Numbered from the stretch's first letter, positions 35,684 to 45,724 are shown. The stretch: DNA of 64,000 bases from Mycolicibacterium rutilum (GCF_900108565.1 NZ_LT629971.1:62001-126000); one strand, 5' to 3'. Notes: generated from the letters alone by a model not told the origin. Made by a program: numbers and translations.

Positions 35684-36994
35684 ATGAGTTCGGATCCACA
35701 GGTGTATGTGGGAATGAGTGCTGATCTTGTTCACCCGGGGCATCTAAATGTCTTGAAGACTGCGGCCACACATGGTTCGGTAATAGTCGGTCTCCTCAGC
35801 GACAAAGCGATAGCGAGCTACAAGCGGCTACCATATATGACCTATGAGCAGCGTCTAGAGGTCGTCAGCAGCCTGCGCTATGTAGATCGCGTCGTACCGC
35901 AGGACACCCTCGACTACGTACCGAATCTGCTCGAACTCCGTCCCGACTTCGTAGTACATGGCGACGATTGGCGCACCGGAGTACAACGCGAAACACGTCA
36001 GCGCGTTATAGACACCCTGGCGACATGGGGCGGACGGCTCATCGAAGTTTCATATACGGAGGGGATATCTTCGACGCAACTAAATCTCGCGCTCAAACAG
36101 GTCGGCACCACACCGGCCATCCGCCTTTCTCGATTGCGTCGACTGATTGACAGTAAAGACATCGTTCGAGTGCTCGAAGTTCACAGCGGATTATCGGGCT
36201 TAATCGTGGAGAACGCTTCTGTGAAGGTCAATGGTGCGATTCGTGAATTCGACGCCATGTGGTCTTCCTCGCTAACCGATTCCACGATGCGGGGCAAACC
36301 GGACATCGAGGCTGTCGATATCTCATCTCGACTACAGACAGTCAACGAACTTTTTGAAGTCACCACTAAGCCCCTCATCTTCGATGGTGACACCGGCGGA
36401 AAGCCCGAACATTTCGCATTCACTGTGCGGTCGTTGGAAAGACTTGGCGTATCGGCCGTAATCATCGAAGACAAAGAAGGGCTCAAGCGAAATTCACTCT
36501 TTGGGACGGAAGTCGCTCAGGAGCAGTCGCAGATTGACGATTTCTGTTTCCGACTGTCGACGGGCAAGAAGGCACAGATCACGGATGATTTCATGGTGAT
36601 CGCGAGGATCGAAAGCCTGATTCTCGGTAAAGGTATGGATGACGCCCTGAGGCGTGCTACCGCATACGCAGAAAGCGGCGCGGACGCAGTGATGATTCAC
36701 TCCAGGGCGAAGGAACCCGACGAAATATTCGAGTTTATCGACGCCTTCCGACGAGACCCCAACCACGTTCCCATCGTTGTGGTGCCCACCAGCTACGACC
36801 AAGTATACGAGAGCGAACTCATCGACCACGGTGTGAGTGTCGTCATTTATGCGAATCATCTGATGCGCGCGGCATATCCCCAGATGTCGAAAGTCGCGCA
36901 TTCGATACTGGAGCATGGGCGCGCACGCGAAGCCGACACGATGTTGACTTCAGTCTCCGACGCATTGGCGATCATCCCCGAGAATCGCGCATGA
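35684..36994 (+). CDS. pepM: Phosphoenolpyruvate mutase fused to a cytidylyltransferase domain
   Basis: 436 residues. PEP mutase makes phosphonopyruvate, the C-P bond-forming step of almost all natural phosphonates. Seen: N-terminal nucleotidyltransferase (about 1-140) with HPGH at 17-20 and GISST at 127-131; C-terminal mutase with MWSSS near 192, GDTGG at 235-239 and the diagnostic [10 protein letters not shown] at 262-271, the true PepM signature rather than isocitrate-lyase-like relatives. The same domain order occurs in Fom1 of fosfomycin biosynthesis, whose N-terminal half makes CMP-hydroxyethylphosphonate. Overlaps ppd by ATGA. GGGGGAGAGA precedes the ATG. Confidence 0.94.
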   Translation: MSSDPQVYVGMSADLVHPGHLNVLKTAATHGSVIVGLLSDKAIASYKRLPYMTYEQRLEVVSSLRYVDRVVPQDTLDYVPNLLELRPDFVVHGDDWRTGVQRETRQRVIDTLATWGGRLIEVSYTEGISSTQLNLALKQVGTTPAIRLSRLRRLIDSKDIVRVLEVHSGLSGLIVENASVKVNGAIREFDAMWSSSLTDSTMRGKPDIEAVDISSRLQTVNELFEVTTKPLIFDGDTGGKPEHFAFTVRSLERLGVSAVIIEDKEGLKRNSLFGTEVAQEQSQIDDFCFRLSTGKKAQITDDFMVIARIESLILGKGMDDALRRATAYAESGADAVMIHSRAKEPDEIFEFIDAFRRDPNHVPIVVVPTSYDQVYESELIDHGVSVVIYANHLMRAAYPQMSKVAHSILEHGRAREADTMLTSVSDALAIIPENRA

Positions 36995-38145
36995 TCTCCC
37001 CGGAGACTTTCTGTGGCGAATTGCTCCGCGGTGGGGTGTCCTACTTCGTAGGAGTGCCGGACAGTCTGCTCAAGAATCTCGGTTCCCATTTCGCATCAAG
37101 CCTTACGCCAGACGAGCACACGATTGCAGCCAACGAGGGAACGGCTGTAGCGATGGCGATCGGCCATCACCTTCGCACCGGTGAACTCGCGGCGGTCTAC
37201 CTACAGAATTCAGGCATCGGCAACGCGGTGAATCCCCTACTCTCATTGGCCGATCCGGAGGTTTATGGGATCCCGATGCTTCTGATCGTGGGCTGGCGCG
37301 GTGAACCGGGGGTAAAGGACGAGCCTCAGCACGTCAAGCAGGGGCGAGTGATGAAAGCCTTGTTGGAGGCAATAGAAGTCCCCTATACCGTTCTACCTCG
37401 CGACCAGGAGGACGCACTGACGTCGGTCCGAGATGCGCTGGAGCGAGCGGTATCGCGCCAAGGCCCCGTCGTCGTCCTCGTGGAGAAGGACACATTCGAT
37501 CGACCCAGGAGAGGCGTAACCGTCACTCCGTTGGCTTCGAATCTGCCCACTCGAGAGGCAGCCTTGAAGAGAGTGATAGATACGCTAGGCACGGACGCCA
37601 TAGTCGTCTCGACCACAGGCATGTTAAGTCGCGAACTCTACGAGTATCGCGTCGCCAACGCCACCGAGCCATCAGATTTCTTGACTGTCGGCGGGATGGG
37701 CCACGCCTCCTCGATCGCCCTCGGCGTGGCACTGAGGGAGCCGACCAGGCAGGTGTGGTGTCTGGACGGTGACGGGGCACTCCTCATGCATGCTGGCGCG
37801 TTGACCAATGTCGCCAGCCAGGCACCGCCGACCTACCATCACGTCGTGTTCAATAACGGAGTTCACGACAGCGTCGGGGGTCAACCTACGGCTATCTGCA
37901 ACGTGGATCTTCCTGCGCTTTCCCTGGCTGCCGGGTACCGAGGCGCCCTGCGCGTAAACGAGATTGACGCAATTCCATCTGCGGTCGCGAAGATGCGTGA
38001 GAACGGTGGCCCCACCCTTATCGAGATATTGGTAAAGCCTGGTGCCCGATCAGATCTTGGCCGCCCAACAACGACACCGGCAGAGAACAAAACGGCATTC
38101 ATGGAGAACGTTCGAAGCCATGCCAGAGCGCTTAATGCGGACTGA
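36991..38145 (+). CDS. ppd: Phosphonopyruvate decarboxylase
   Basis: 384 residues, thiamine-diphosphate enzyme that makes phosphonoacetaldehyde and drives the unfavourable PepM step forward. Seen: catalytic Glu49 in [23 protein letters not shown] at the start, and the ThDP/Mg motif GDG...NN spanning [13 protein letters not shown] to [13 protein letters not shown]. Shares 4 bases with pepM and ends 6 bases before the reductase gene, so the three are one operon. Confidence 0.94.
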   Translation: MISPETFCGELLRGGVSYFVGVPDSLLKNLGSHFASSLTPDEHTIAANEGTAVAMAIGHHLRTGELAAVYLQNSGIGNAVNPLLSLADPEVYGIPMLLIVGWRGEPGVKDEPQHVKQGRVMKALLEAIEVPYTVLPRDQEDALTSVRDALERAVSRQGPVVVLVEKDTFDRPRRGVTVTPLASNLPTREAALKRVIDTLGTDAIVVSTTGMLSRELYEYRVANATEPSDFLTVGGMGHASSIALGVALREPTRQVWCLDGDGALLMHAGALTNVASQAPPTYHHVVFNNGVHDSVGGQPTAICNVDLPALSLAAGYRGALRVNEIDAIPSAVAKMRENGGPTLIEILVKPGARSDLGRPTTTPAENKTAFMENVRSHARALNAD

Positions 38146-38151
38146 AAACTA

Positions 38152-39333
38152 GTGCAGGATAACAGCTCCGCCCCAAGGGCCCTTCCCCACGGGGACCGGC
38201 CCGGCGTCTTCGGTCGCGGCGCCATCGACAGCCTGCCCGAGTACGCGAAGCGACACGGATACAGTCGCATTCTGCTCGTCACCGGGAAAAGAAGCTTCGA
38301 TAGCTCCGGCGCGGCTCGGGTGGTCGCAGGACTCGCGCCCATCGCGACGATAGACAGGTGGTCAGACTTCGAACCGAATCCCAGTACGGATGATCTCGCC
38401 TGTGGGCTGTCAAAGATCGCTCAGTTCAATCCTGAGTTAGTAGTGGGAATCGGCGGCGGAAGTGTGTTGGATATGGCGAAACTGGTTCGTGCGTTCGCCG
38501 GCACAACTGACTTGATGGCCGATCTCCACTCATATAAGGCAGGCGACTTTAGCCGGCTGCCGTCCGATCAGCCCGATCTTGTGTTGCTACCAACGACCGC
38601 TGGCTCCGGAAGCGAGGCTACGCATTTCGCTGTCGTCTATGTTGGATCCGAGAAGCACTCGGTGGCCTCTGCATCGTTGCGAGCCGACTACGTCATTCTC
38701 GACTCTGAGCTTTCGATGAGCGCAAGCCCATATCAGAAGGCTACGTCGGGAATCGACGCAGTGTGCCAGTCAATGGAAAGTATCTGGGCTGTCGCATCTA
38801 CCGCGGAGAGTCACCGGTTCGCTGTTGAGGCACTCGCCCTGCTGATTCCGGCGCTGCCTGAATGGGTGGCCGGCAATAATGACATGGCGGAACGGGTGGT
38901 TGCCGGAAGCCACCTTGCCGGTAGAGCCATCGACGAGACTAAAACGACTGGCCCTCACGCGATGTCGTACGCCCTAACTAAACAGTACGGCATATCCCAC
39001 GGACACGCGGTTGCCTTGACTTTCAGCGCATTCGCGGTGGCGCATGCGTCCGCTGGCGCTGACAAACTGCAAGGAGCGTTGCCGCCGCAGGCCCATCGAG
39101 TTTCGATGGCCGCTCTCTCAGATGCAGTTGGACTGCGCGAGCCTTCTGAATTGGGTGATTGGTTCCGGCGATTCTGTGCAAGTGTGAATCTTAAATTGGG
39201 ACTACACCATTACGGCGTCGACTCGGCCGCGTACCCGGCGCTCGCGCAATGCGTCAACTTAGAGAGACTGTCCAACAATCCGATTGAAATGTCCCATTCC
39301 GACCTTTGCGAAATACTTCACAGGTCGCGATGA
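38152..39333 (+). CDS. Iron-type alcohol dehydrogenase, likely phosphonoacetaldehyde reductase
   Basis: 393 residues of the group III Fe-ADH family. Seen: nucleotide loop GIGGGSVLDMAK at 99-110, PTTAGSGSEAT near 168, and metal-ligand region GIDAVCQSME, HAMSYALTKQYGISHGHAVAL. PhpC/FomC-type members reduce phosphonoacetaldehyde to 2-hydroxyethylphosphonate. The role follows from operon position behind pepM-ppd and the family; other aldehyde substrates are possible. GTG start at 38152. Its end overlaps the convergent polymerase gene by 16 bp. Confidence 0.87.
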   Translation: MQDNSSAPRALPHGDRPGVFGRGAIDSLPEYAKRHGYSRILLVTGKRSFDSSGAARVVAGLAPIATIDRWSDFEPNPSTDDLACGLSKIAQFNPELVVGIGGGSVLDMAKLVRAFAGTTDLMADLHSYKAGDFSRLPSDQPDLVLLPTTAGSGSEATHFAVVYVGSEKHSVASASLRADYVILDSELSMSASPYQKATSGIDAVCQSMESIWAVASTAESHRFAVEALALLIPALPEWVAGNNDMAERVVAGSHLAGRAIDETKTTGPHAMSYALTKQYGISHGHAVALTFSAFAVAHASAGADKLQGALPPQAHRVSMAALSDAVGLREPSELGDWFRRFCASVNLKLGLHHYGVDSAAYPALAQCVNLERLSNNPIEMSHSDLCEILHRSR

Positions 39334-40718
39334 AGGATGATCGGCTGAGTGCCTGCGTGTTCCCGCGCGGCATGTCGTGCGCCAGGCGACACGGTATACG
39401 GCGCGTCGACATCGTGTTTTCGTGTAGTAGGAGGTGTGCGCGGGTATCCGACCGCCTTCCCTTGCCATACTGTAAACCCCCAAATCAAGCCAATAAACAC
39501 CCACATGTACCGAACGTTCTGAAAATTCAGTGTGAACATCCCGATGCAAATTGCGAAGACCCCGAGGCCGAGCGCGTATCGAAGACGACCCTCTATCCGG
39601 CGATCCAGGAGGAGGCGAAACACCAGGAACGCCATTCCCCCGACGCAAAGAACGAGTCCGAGAATTCCACTTTCGACAAGAAAACTTAAGAACGTGTTGT
39701 GCGCGATCTGACCCACGTCGTGCTCGTCGTAACCGTTGACATCGATCGTGAACCTGCCGAATTGCCCGATGCCCACACCGAAGACGGGTTGATCACTCCA
39801 GATGTCCACCGCGCGTCGCCAGATGCGCAGTCTTGGATCCTCCCCGACCGACCGTCCGGCTTCCCCCAATCTCGCGATGGCCGGGCTCAGCCACGGCACG
39901 CTGAATCCCGTACCAACGGCGTATAGCGCCGCTGAGGCGACGCCCAGACCGCCGACGACGATCCGAACTTTCCATGTGGCCACGAAGACCAAAGCGAGAA
40001 CCCCCACGAGTCCGAGTGTGATCATCGAACCGCGAGAAGCCGTCAGGACTACTGCAGCTGCCACCGACAGTATCTGCAAGATCGACCAATAAGAGGTTTT
40101 CATGACTTCTGCGGCGACGATAACGCAAAGCGAAAGCGTCAGATAACCCCCGTAAAGGTTGGGGTCCTGAAAAAACCCCTGCGATCGCGCGCCGTCGGAT
40201 GAAAATGGAACTATTTGGACGAGCCCCACAGCGGTGAACACCGTAGCAATAGACACCACGGTCGCGGTCCATCCCCACAGACGAAGGAGGCTGAGAAACT
40301 GCTCACGCGTCAAAATCGCCGCGTACACCGCGAAGACGACCGCGTAGGCGAATACGACGACAAGTTTGATCGTGTTTAGGACAGCTAGTTTCGCGTTGAA
40401 TCCTGGGTCGAAAAGCGAGGCGACAAGCGTCGAACATGCGACCAGCGTCAGCATCGCCAAAGCGAAGTAAGCCAGCGGACGCAAAGCCGAAAGCTGGCGC
40501 TTCGTCGCTGGGGCCGCGAAGGTGACCAGTGCCAAAAACGGAAAGATGAAGTCGGCGTACGCGATGTGCATTGACCCTGAGAGCCCATAAAACATAAAGG
40601 GGAGCGACATGACGACGAGTCGCTCGAGTGTGAACCACCGAGGATTGACGTATAGACCGCGGGAGGCGGCTGACTTGGCATGCCGCTCATCGCGAAGGTA
40701 TTCGTTTGTGCTAAACAA
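39318..40718 (-). CDS. O-antigen polymerase/ligase-like protein (Wzy/WaaL family)
   Basis: 466 residues with about ten hydrophobic helices. Seen: the Wzy_C-type outside loop with RGSMITLG, SDQPVFGVGIGQFG and VGQIAHNTFLSFLVESGILG, where the Arg and the H-N-x-x-L segment are characteristic. Predicted to join lipid-linked repeat units outside the membrane. Start codon uncertain: TTG at 40718 with GGGGG upstream. The only polymerase candidate in the island. It lies within the IS-bracketed segment. Confidence 0.84.
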   Translation of the reverse strand: MFSTNEYLRDERHAKSAASRGLYVNPRWFTLERLVVMSLPFMFYGLSGSMHIAYADFIFPFLALVTFAAPATKRQLSALRPLAYFALAMLTLVACSTLVASLFDPGFNAKLAVLNTIKLVVVFAYAVVFAVYAAILTREQFLSLLRLWGWTATVVSIATVFTAVGLVQIVPFSSDGARSQGFFQDPNLYGGYLTLSLCVIVAAEVMKTSYWSILQILSVAAAVVLTASRGSMITLGLVGVLALVFVATWKVRIVVGGLGVASAALYAVGTGFSVPWLSPAIARLGEAGRSVGEDPRLRIWRRAVDIWSDQPVFGVGIGQFGRFTIDVNGYDEHDVGQIAHNTFLSFLVESGILGLVLCVGGMAFLVFRLLLDRRIEGRLRYALGLGVFAICIGMFTLNFQNVRYMWVFIGLIWGFTVWQGKAVGYPRTPPTTRKHDVDAPYTVSPGARHAAREHAGTQPIILHRDL

Positions 40719-41060
40719 TTGCCCCCACCCGCACGCGCGGCTGCGAACGCACAGTCTCTTTGCTCTCGGCGCTCGTCCAGCGAGCCGACTACGGTCGATC
40801 GGCTACCGACATGATACCGGCGGTTAGCAGCCACGTACGACCTTCCTTGAGGCTGCTCGACCTGAAAACGCGACTGCCTGCATTTGCGCTCAAGTTCCGC
40901 TTGGCGCCTTCCCGGCAGCCATCATCGCTCGTAAGAACTAAACTCGTGGCGTATAGGCCGGTAGCGCAGCGAATGCGTCGGCCCTCGACTAGAGTTTGCC
41001 GAGCGTCGGTGGGGTGACGCAAAGCCGGCGACGGCTGCATGAGACGTTGATTGTGGGGGT
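40719..41060. other. Intergenic stretch between wzy and IS copy B
   Basis: 342 bp without a convincing gene on either strand. It must hold the polymerase promoter and, before IS insertion, the upstream region of the flippase gene. 41058-41060 (GGT) is the left target duplication of IS copy B. Confidence 0.5.
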
Positions 41061-41133
41061 GGGGCCTGATCCCAGATGTTGGACACGCTGAATCCCGCAT
41101 GATTGGCGGGGGGAAGCGAGATGATCCAACGCG

Positions 41134-41466
41134 ATGGCAAGGAAAAATTATCCCGACGAGTTCAAGTGTGACGCGGTGGCGCTGTACCGAGACACTGAGG
41201 GCGCGACGATCACCCAGATCGCTGACGAGCTCGGTATCAGTGGAGTGACGCTGTCGGCCTGGTGCAAGGCCGCTGGGGTGCCGATTCGGCACCGCAACCC
41301 CACCACGGGTGCCGCACCAGTACCGGGCGCGGAAACTCCTGACCAGGAGCTGGCCCGGCTACGTGCCGAAGTAGGGCAGCTACGTGCGGACAAGACCCGG
41401 TTGTCCACCGAGCGAGACATTCTGCGGTCGGCGGCCAAATATTTCGCCGGGGAGACGAACTGGTGA
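41134..41466 (+). CDS. IS3-family transposase OrfA (copy B)
   Basis: 110 residues, same protein as in copy A: an N-terminal HTH and a C-terminal leucine-zipper-like helix. Intact. Ends with a GTGA overlap into OrfB, which lies in the -1 frame. No A6G-type slippery run is visible near the overlap. Confidence 0.93.
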   Translation: MARKNYPDEFKCDAVALYRDTEGATITQIADELGISGVTLSAWCKAAGVPIRHRNPTTGAAPVPGAETPDQELARLRAEVGQLRADKTRLSTERDILRSAAKYFAGETNW

Positions 41467-42362
41467 GCCGCTTCCAGTTCGTCGCCGACCACCTCGACGC
41501 CTACCCGGTGAAGTGGCTGTGCGCGATCGTCGAGATCGCGCGTTCCTCGTTCTACGCCTGGCTTGCTGGTGCCGATGGCCGCGCCGCTCGTGAAGCGGCT
41601 GACCAGGCGCTGGCCGCACGGATCCGTACCGTCCATGAGGCGGACAACACCTACGGGGCGCCGCGGATCACCGCCGAGCTCAACGATGGCGTGCCCGAGG
41701 GTGAGCGGGTCAACCACAAGCGGGTGGCACGGGTGATGCGGGCGGCCAAGATCGCCGGCTACCGACGCCGCCGCCGGGTGAATACCACCACACCGGATCC
41801 GGCCAACCAGAAGGTCCCGGACCTGCTCAACAGGGATTTCACCGCAGCGGCACCCAACGAAAAGTACGTTGGAGACATCACCTACCTGCCCTTGGCGACC
41901 GGGTCGAATTTGTATCTCGCGACGGTGATCGATTGCTTCTCCGGCCGCGTGGCGGGGTGGGCGATCGCTGAGCACATGCGCACCGAACTCGTCGAAGATG
42001 CCCTCATCGCCGCCGAGTCGCTGCGGGGTTCACTGGCCGGTGCTGTGTTCCATTCAGATCACGGAAGTCAGTACACCTCAGAGGCTTTCGCGGCACTCTG
42101 CGCAGACCTGGGCGTCGTCCAGTCGATGGGTGGGGTGGGGTCAAGTGCCGATAACGCGCTCGCCGAATCGTTCAACGCCAGCGTTAAACGCGAGATCCTG
42201 CAGGACTGCAGCCAGTGGACCGACGCTGCTACCTGCCGCCGCGAAGTGTTCCGCTGGCTGGTCCGCTACAACCTGAAACGGAGGCACTCCCGCTGCCGCT
42301 ATTCCAGCCCGGCCAGCTACGAAAACACCCACACATCAGCTACGCTGCCAGAAGCTGCGTAA
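41463..42362 (+). CDS. IS3-family transposase OrfB (copy B)
   Basis: 299 residues, same protein as in copy A, with the full DDE set (GDITYLP, HSDHGSQYTS, NALAESFNASVKRE). Because the two copies are identical in protein and length, transposition was recent or the copies are kept alike by conversion. Confidence 0.94.
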   Translation: MSRFQFVADHLDAYPVKWLCAIVEIARSSFYAWLAGADGRAAREAADQALAARIRTVHEADNTYGAPRITAELNDGVPEGERVNHKRVARVMRAAKIAGYRRRRRVNTTTPDPANQKVPDLLNRDFTAAAPNEKYVGDITYLPLATGSNLYLATVIDCFSGRVAGWAIAEHMRTELVEDALIAAESLRGSLAGAVFHSDHGSQYTSEAFAALCADLGVVQSMGGVGSSADNALAESFNASVKREILQDCSQWTDAATCRREVFRWLVRYNLKRRHSRCRYSSPASYENTHTSATLPEAA

Positions 42363-42399
42363 TCCAAATCCCGTGTCCAACATCCGGGGTCAAGGCCCG

Positions 42400-43686
42400 G
42401 TGGGGGGAACCATTCTTCGGAAGTTCGGGCAACAGGTCGTATGGTCCACATCGGCGCGGGTGATCTTTGCGATGTTGCAGCTGGGTGTAACGGTATTGCT
42501 CGCCCGCTCCTTGACGCCCGCTGAGTTCGCTTTCGCCTCGACCGCAATTGCGTTACTGATGATCATGATTGCGCTGAACGGCTTCGGCATCATCCGTCAG
42601 ATCGAGTACCGCCGCAGCCTCGACGCCGAGGACCCCGAGTTGCCCCTGCTCTTCATCGTGCGACTCCGCTACTCCTATGCAAGCGGAGTTGTGTGGGCAC
42701 TCGGATGCCTCGCATTATGGTTGGTTGTTAAGGATGGTCGTTTCCTAATCCTTCTGCCGGCCGCGATTTGGCTCGTGATCGAGCAGATCACTCAGGTCTG
42801 GAATGGCATCTCGATAATCGATGGAAAATCTCATCTCCTAATCCCGTCATATGTCTCGAGGCGCCTACCACAGGTGCTCTGCCTTGCCGCCGGCCTGCAT
42901 CTGGGCTTGGACGGTCTCTCTTGCCTAGTGACAGGCATGGTGATTGGAGCGCTGATTTCCTACGTCCAAGGGTGGTTTACGCAGGAATCGTGGGCGCGGG
43001 CGCTTCGACCGATCAGCATAAAGAATCGTGCGGCCCGCGTCGGGCTCGACATTCCGTACTGGTTTAGCCAGGTTGGCGAGCAAGTTAGGGATCTTGATGT
43101 CGCTGTTGTAGCTCTAGTAAGCACTTCGGGCGCCGGCATTTACGCCCTGCCAGCTCGACTCGTCCGCCCGATGAATCTTGTTACTCAAGCCGGCGGGATG
43201 GTGGCGTTTCCACATATGGTCCGGAGGCCGAAAGTCTCTCGCCGACAGCTCTGCCTCTTCCTCGCGGCGGGAACCGTTCCTGTCTTGGTCGCATCTTTGG
43301 CGGTATTCCTCGCGGCACCTCTCGTCCCAATGCTCGTGGGGACAGATTACGTCGATTCAGTGCCAGTCCTGCAAATCCTTGCGGTTACAGCGCTGTTGTC
43401 CGGCCCATCGATCCTGTTGTGTTTCTTCTTGCAGGCGCGGGGCCGGTCTGCAGTACGCTCCGCCGGTTTGATCATGCTGATCGGCAACCTAGCCCTCCTG
43501 CCATGCGTCTATCTCGGCGCGTTGAATAGCGGCGCCATCGGCGCCGCGGTGGGCGCGCTAATCGGACAAGGGCTGATCTTCGTCGCTCTCTTGGCGCGAG
43601 GATTCTTCGAATGCGGTGTTGGCGTAGGACTGCGAGGACCTAGACGATCCTCGTTGGTGACAGCAGATGAAGGGAAACCCAAGTGA
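42400..43686 (+). CDS. Wzx-type polysaccharide flippase
   Basis: 428 residues from the GTG at 42400; an in-frame GTG at 42373 inside the IS end also opens the frame. Seen: about twelve membrane helices of the MATE/Wzx family, starting with WSTSARVIFAMLQLGVTVLL and including RQIEYRR and LVRPMNLVTQAGGM. Flips undecaprenyl-linked repeat units. IS copy B lies immediately at its 5' end, so the native start and promoter may be altered or replaced by the IS. Stop overlaps the methyltransferase start by GTGA. Confidence 0.85.
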   Translation: MGGTILRKFGQQVVWSTSARVIFAMLQLGVTVLLARSLTPAEFAFASTAIALLMIMIALNGFGIIRQIEYRRSLDAEDPELPLLFIVRLRYSYASGVVWALGCLALWLVVKDGRFLILLPAAIWLVIEQITQVWNGISIIDGKSHLLIPSYVSRRLPQVLCLAAGLHLGLDGLSCLVTGMVIGALISYVQGWFTQESWARALRPISIKNRAARVGLDIPYWFSQVGEQVRDLDVAVVALVSTSGAGIYALPARLVRPMNLVTQAGGMVAFPHMVRRPKVSRRQLCLFLAAGTVPVLVASLAVFLAAPLVPMLVGTDYVDSVPVLQILAVTALLSGPSILLCFFLQARGRSAVRSAGLIMLIGNLALLPCVYLGALNSGAIGAAVGALIGQGLIFVALLARGFFECGVGVGLRGPRRSSLVTADEGKPK

Positions 43687-44597
43687 TCAGACCGCCGGGA
43701 GCTCCCACATGCCCCGCCTGCCTCGGCATTACCGAGCCGACGACAATTACGGTAACGGCCGAAGGAGCACTGCGTCGGCTGCATCGCTGCATAGGGTGCG
43801 GGTCACAGTCATGGAGCGGCGGCGAGCACGCCGTCAGCACGTACTGGGAAGGCTATAAAGGCATCCAAGCCTTCGATTTGTACAAGAATCCAGAAACGAT
43901 CGCTGCCTATCATGCGCGCTACGCCAAGGCGTATGACGCGATGGTCGAAGCGCTCGGTCGGGCGCCCACGCGGGTGCTCGACTACGGCGGTGGAATCGGT
44001 AACTATGCGGCCTGGCTCGAGGGTAAAAACGTTGCCACGCTCACCATGGATGCCGACGAGGCCGCTGTGGAAGCCGCGAAGGGACGCGGTCTGCATGCCT
44101 GCCTACCCGAAGGTGCCTCTTCCCAAGCCGAAGATGGCGGTTTCGACGCCGTCACCCTGTGGGATGTCGTTGAGCACACGAACGAGCCTGTCGACTTGTT
44201 GGCGTCAGCTCTCAAGTATGTTGCACCCGGGGGTATCACCTTCTTGGAGACGCCAGATGCGGGTTTCCTGCTGAGAACCGCAGTCCGCGCGAGTCATCGC
44301 GCAAGCCGAGGCCACCTCGACGCCAGCGCCCCGCTCTACTATTGGGAGCACAAGGTCTACCTCACGCTGCAGGGCCTGCGTACTCTACTGGCACGTAACG
44401 GTTTCGGCATCGTTTGGGTTGACCGTTGGACCTCACCGCGGGGAAAGATGGTAAACATTTTCGACAGGGAAAGCGAGGGCGACAGTCAACCGGGCCTATA
44501 CCGCGCCATGGCGCGCGCGTATCCGATCGCATCTGCGGCGGTCGAGTTCTTCGGTGGCGGAAACAAATTAGTCGTCGTAGCCCGTCGAGTAAGTTGA
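43683..44597 (+). CDS. SAM-dependent methyltransferase with N-terminal zinc ribbon
   Basis: 304 residues. Seen: CPAC and CIGC pairs in the first 40 residues (zinc-ribbon-like), SAM motif I DYGGGIGNY near 99-107, and WDVVEHTNEPVDLL near 160, typical of Methyltransf_23-type enzymes in surface-glycan clusters. Translationally coupled to the flippase. May methylate a sugar or a phosphonate; the sequence does not tell which. Confidence 0.8.
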   Translation: MIRPPGAPTCPACLGITEPTTITVTAEGALRRLHRCIGCGSQSWSGGEHAVSTYWEGYKGIQAFDLYKNPETIAAYHARYAKAYDAMVEALGRAPTRVLDYGGGIGNYAAWLEGKNVATLTMDADEAAVEAAKGRGLHACLPEGASSQAEDGGFDAVTLWDVVEHTNEPVDLLASALKYVAPGGITFLETPDAGFLLRTAVRASHRASRGHLDASAPLYYWEHKVYLTLQGLRTLLARNGFGIVWVDRWTSPRGKMVNIFDRESEGDSQPGLYRAMARAYPIASAAVEFFGGGNKLVVVARRVS

Positions 44598-44618
44598 CTC
44601 TGCCTGTGCTTCCGCGTA

Positions 44619-45713
44619 CTACCGGAGATATCCCACTCTGTCCCATAACTCTCGATACTTGGCGGTCCAACCGGCTTTGTCGTAGCACCGCTCAGCTACC
44701 TGTCGTGCAGCTTGCCCTAGCTCGGTGCGTAGCGGCTCGTCTTGAAGAAGCTTCCTCAGAGACGCGGCTAGCTCGGATACCACATCCGCGTCCGTGTCTC
44801 CCCCCACTTCGAGACCCGCCGGCGAGAGCATTTCGCTCGAACCGTCTTTGGTGGCAATAATCGCGCAGCCGCAAGCCATGGCTTCTAGGAGCACCAGCGA
44901 CAGACCTTCCCAGCGACTCGGGATGACAGCCACGTCGGCCGCTCGGTAGTGGGGAGCGGGATCGCATTCACCGAGAAATTCGACTTGCTTTGCGACACCT
45001 GTCCGAGCCGCGAGTTCTTCCAGGTACGAACGTTTCTCGCCGTCGCCGATCAGGCGTAAACGCACATGCCAGAGCTCGCCGTGCGACAGAGCCTTGATCA
45101 GTCGATCCTGCCCCTTCTGCTCTGTGAGCCGACCGACGCATATTACGAGGGGCTCAACAGGGCGTGCCGCGCCCGGCCCTCGCGGACTCCAATGCTCCGT
45201 GTCCACAGCGTTCTCGATGACGATCAACGGCGCATCTTCTCCAAGGACGCGCCGGCCGACTTCCAGCTCGCGCGCGGAAACCGCGACGATATACGCGCAG
45301 GAGTGCGCCATTCGGCGTTCAAAGGCGCGGTAAGCAACGGCCAGTGGCCCTCCTACACACCAAGACCAACCATGCGGTACGAAAATCAGTTTCCTTTGGG
45401 CATCTCGGTCGGACATCCTTGCGGCTATGCGTGCCGTCGCACCCGCCTTACTTGAATGCGCATGCACCACTTCGTATTCCGCCAACAAATTACGCATCCG
45501 AGCTATTGCCCGGATATCACTGAGATGCGGAGATCTGCGCATCTCCAGTGGAACCCAATCAGCACCCTCAGCCAAGATCCATTCCCGTAGTGGCCCGGAA
45601 CTCGGACACGCAACGGACACACGGTGGCCATCGGCGACCCCTACCCGAACGAGCTCACGTACCACAACTGCCGTTCCAGCCGAGGTGGGTTGGGAGATGT
45701 GGAGAATCTTCAG
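44619..45713 (-). CDS. GT4-family glycosyltransferase, apparent CTG start
   Basis: 364 residues if begun at CTG 45713. Seen: N-terminal KILHISQPTSAGTAVVV strand-loop needed for the fold, HAHSSKAG, CVGRLTEQKGQD and the GT4 EX7E-like region RWEGLSLVLLEAMACG. The first ATG/GTG start (GTG 45665) would remove the opening strand. GAGGGG lies 6 bases before the CTG and there is no other start codon between it and the stop of licD. Transfers a sugar from a nucleotide donor to the lipid-linked acceptor. Last gene of the licD operon. Confidence 0.82.
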   Translation of the reverse strand: MKILHISQPTSAGTAVVVRELVRVGVADGHRVSVACPSSGPLREWILAEGADWVPLEMRRSPHLSDIRAIARMRNLLAEYEVVHAHSSKAGATARIAARMSDRDAQRKLIFVPHGWSWCVGGPLAVAYRAFERRMAHSCAYIVAVSARELEVGRRVLGEDAPLIVIENAVDTEHWSPRGPGAARPVEPLVICVGRLTEQKGQDRLIKALSHGELWHVRLRLIGDGEKRSYLEELAARTGVAKQVEFLGECDPAPHYRAADVAVIPSRWEGLSLVLLEAMACGCAIIATKDGSSEMLSPAGLEVGGDTDADVVSELAASLRKLLQDEPLRTELGQAARQVAERCYDKAGWTAKYRELWDRVGYLR

Positions 45714-45724
45714 CAGCGGCCCCT

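Larger units (their letters stand above)
41061..42398 (+). mobile_element. IS3-family insertion sequence, copy B (1338 bp)
   Basis: Plus-oriented twin of copy A. Ends carry GGGGCCTGATCCC and GGGGTCAAGGCCC with the inner GATGTTGGACACG-type repeats. Flanked by direct repeats GGT (41058-41060 and 42399-42401). The two copies point outward from the phosphonate segment. Confidence 0.9.

Noticed and set aside
34153..42398. Composite transposon carrying the phosphonate genes
   Set aside because: Each IS copy has its own 3-bp duplication and the outermost flanks (ATG and GGT) do not match, so the segment did not arrive as one unit bounded by these copies.
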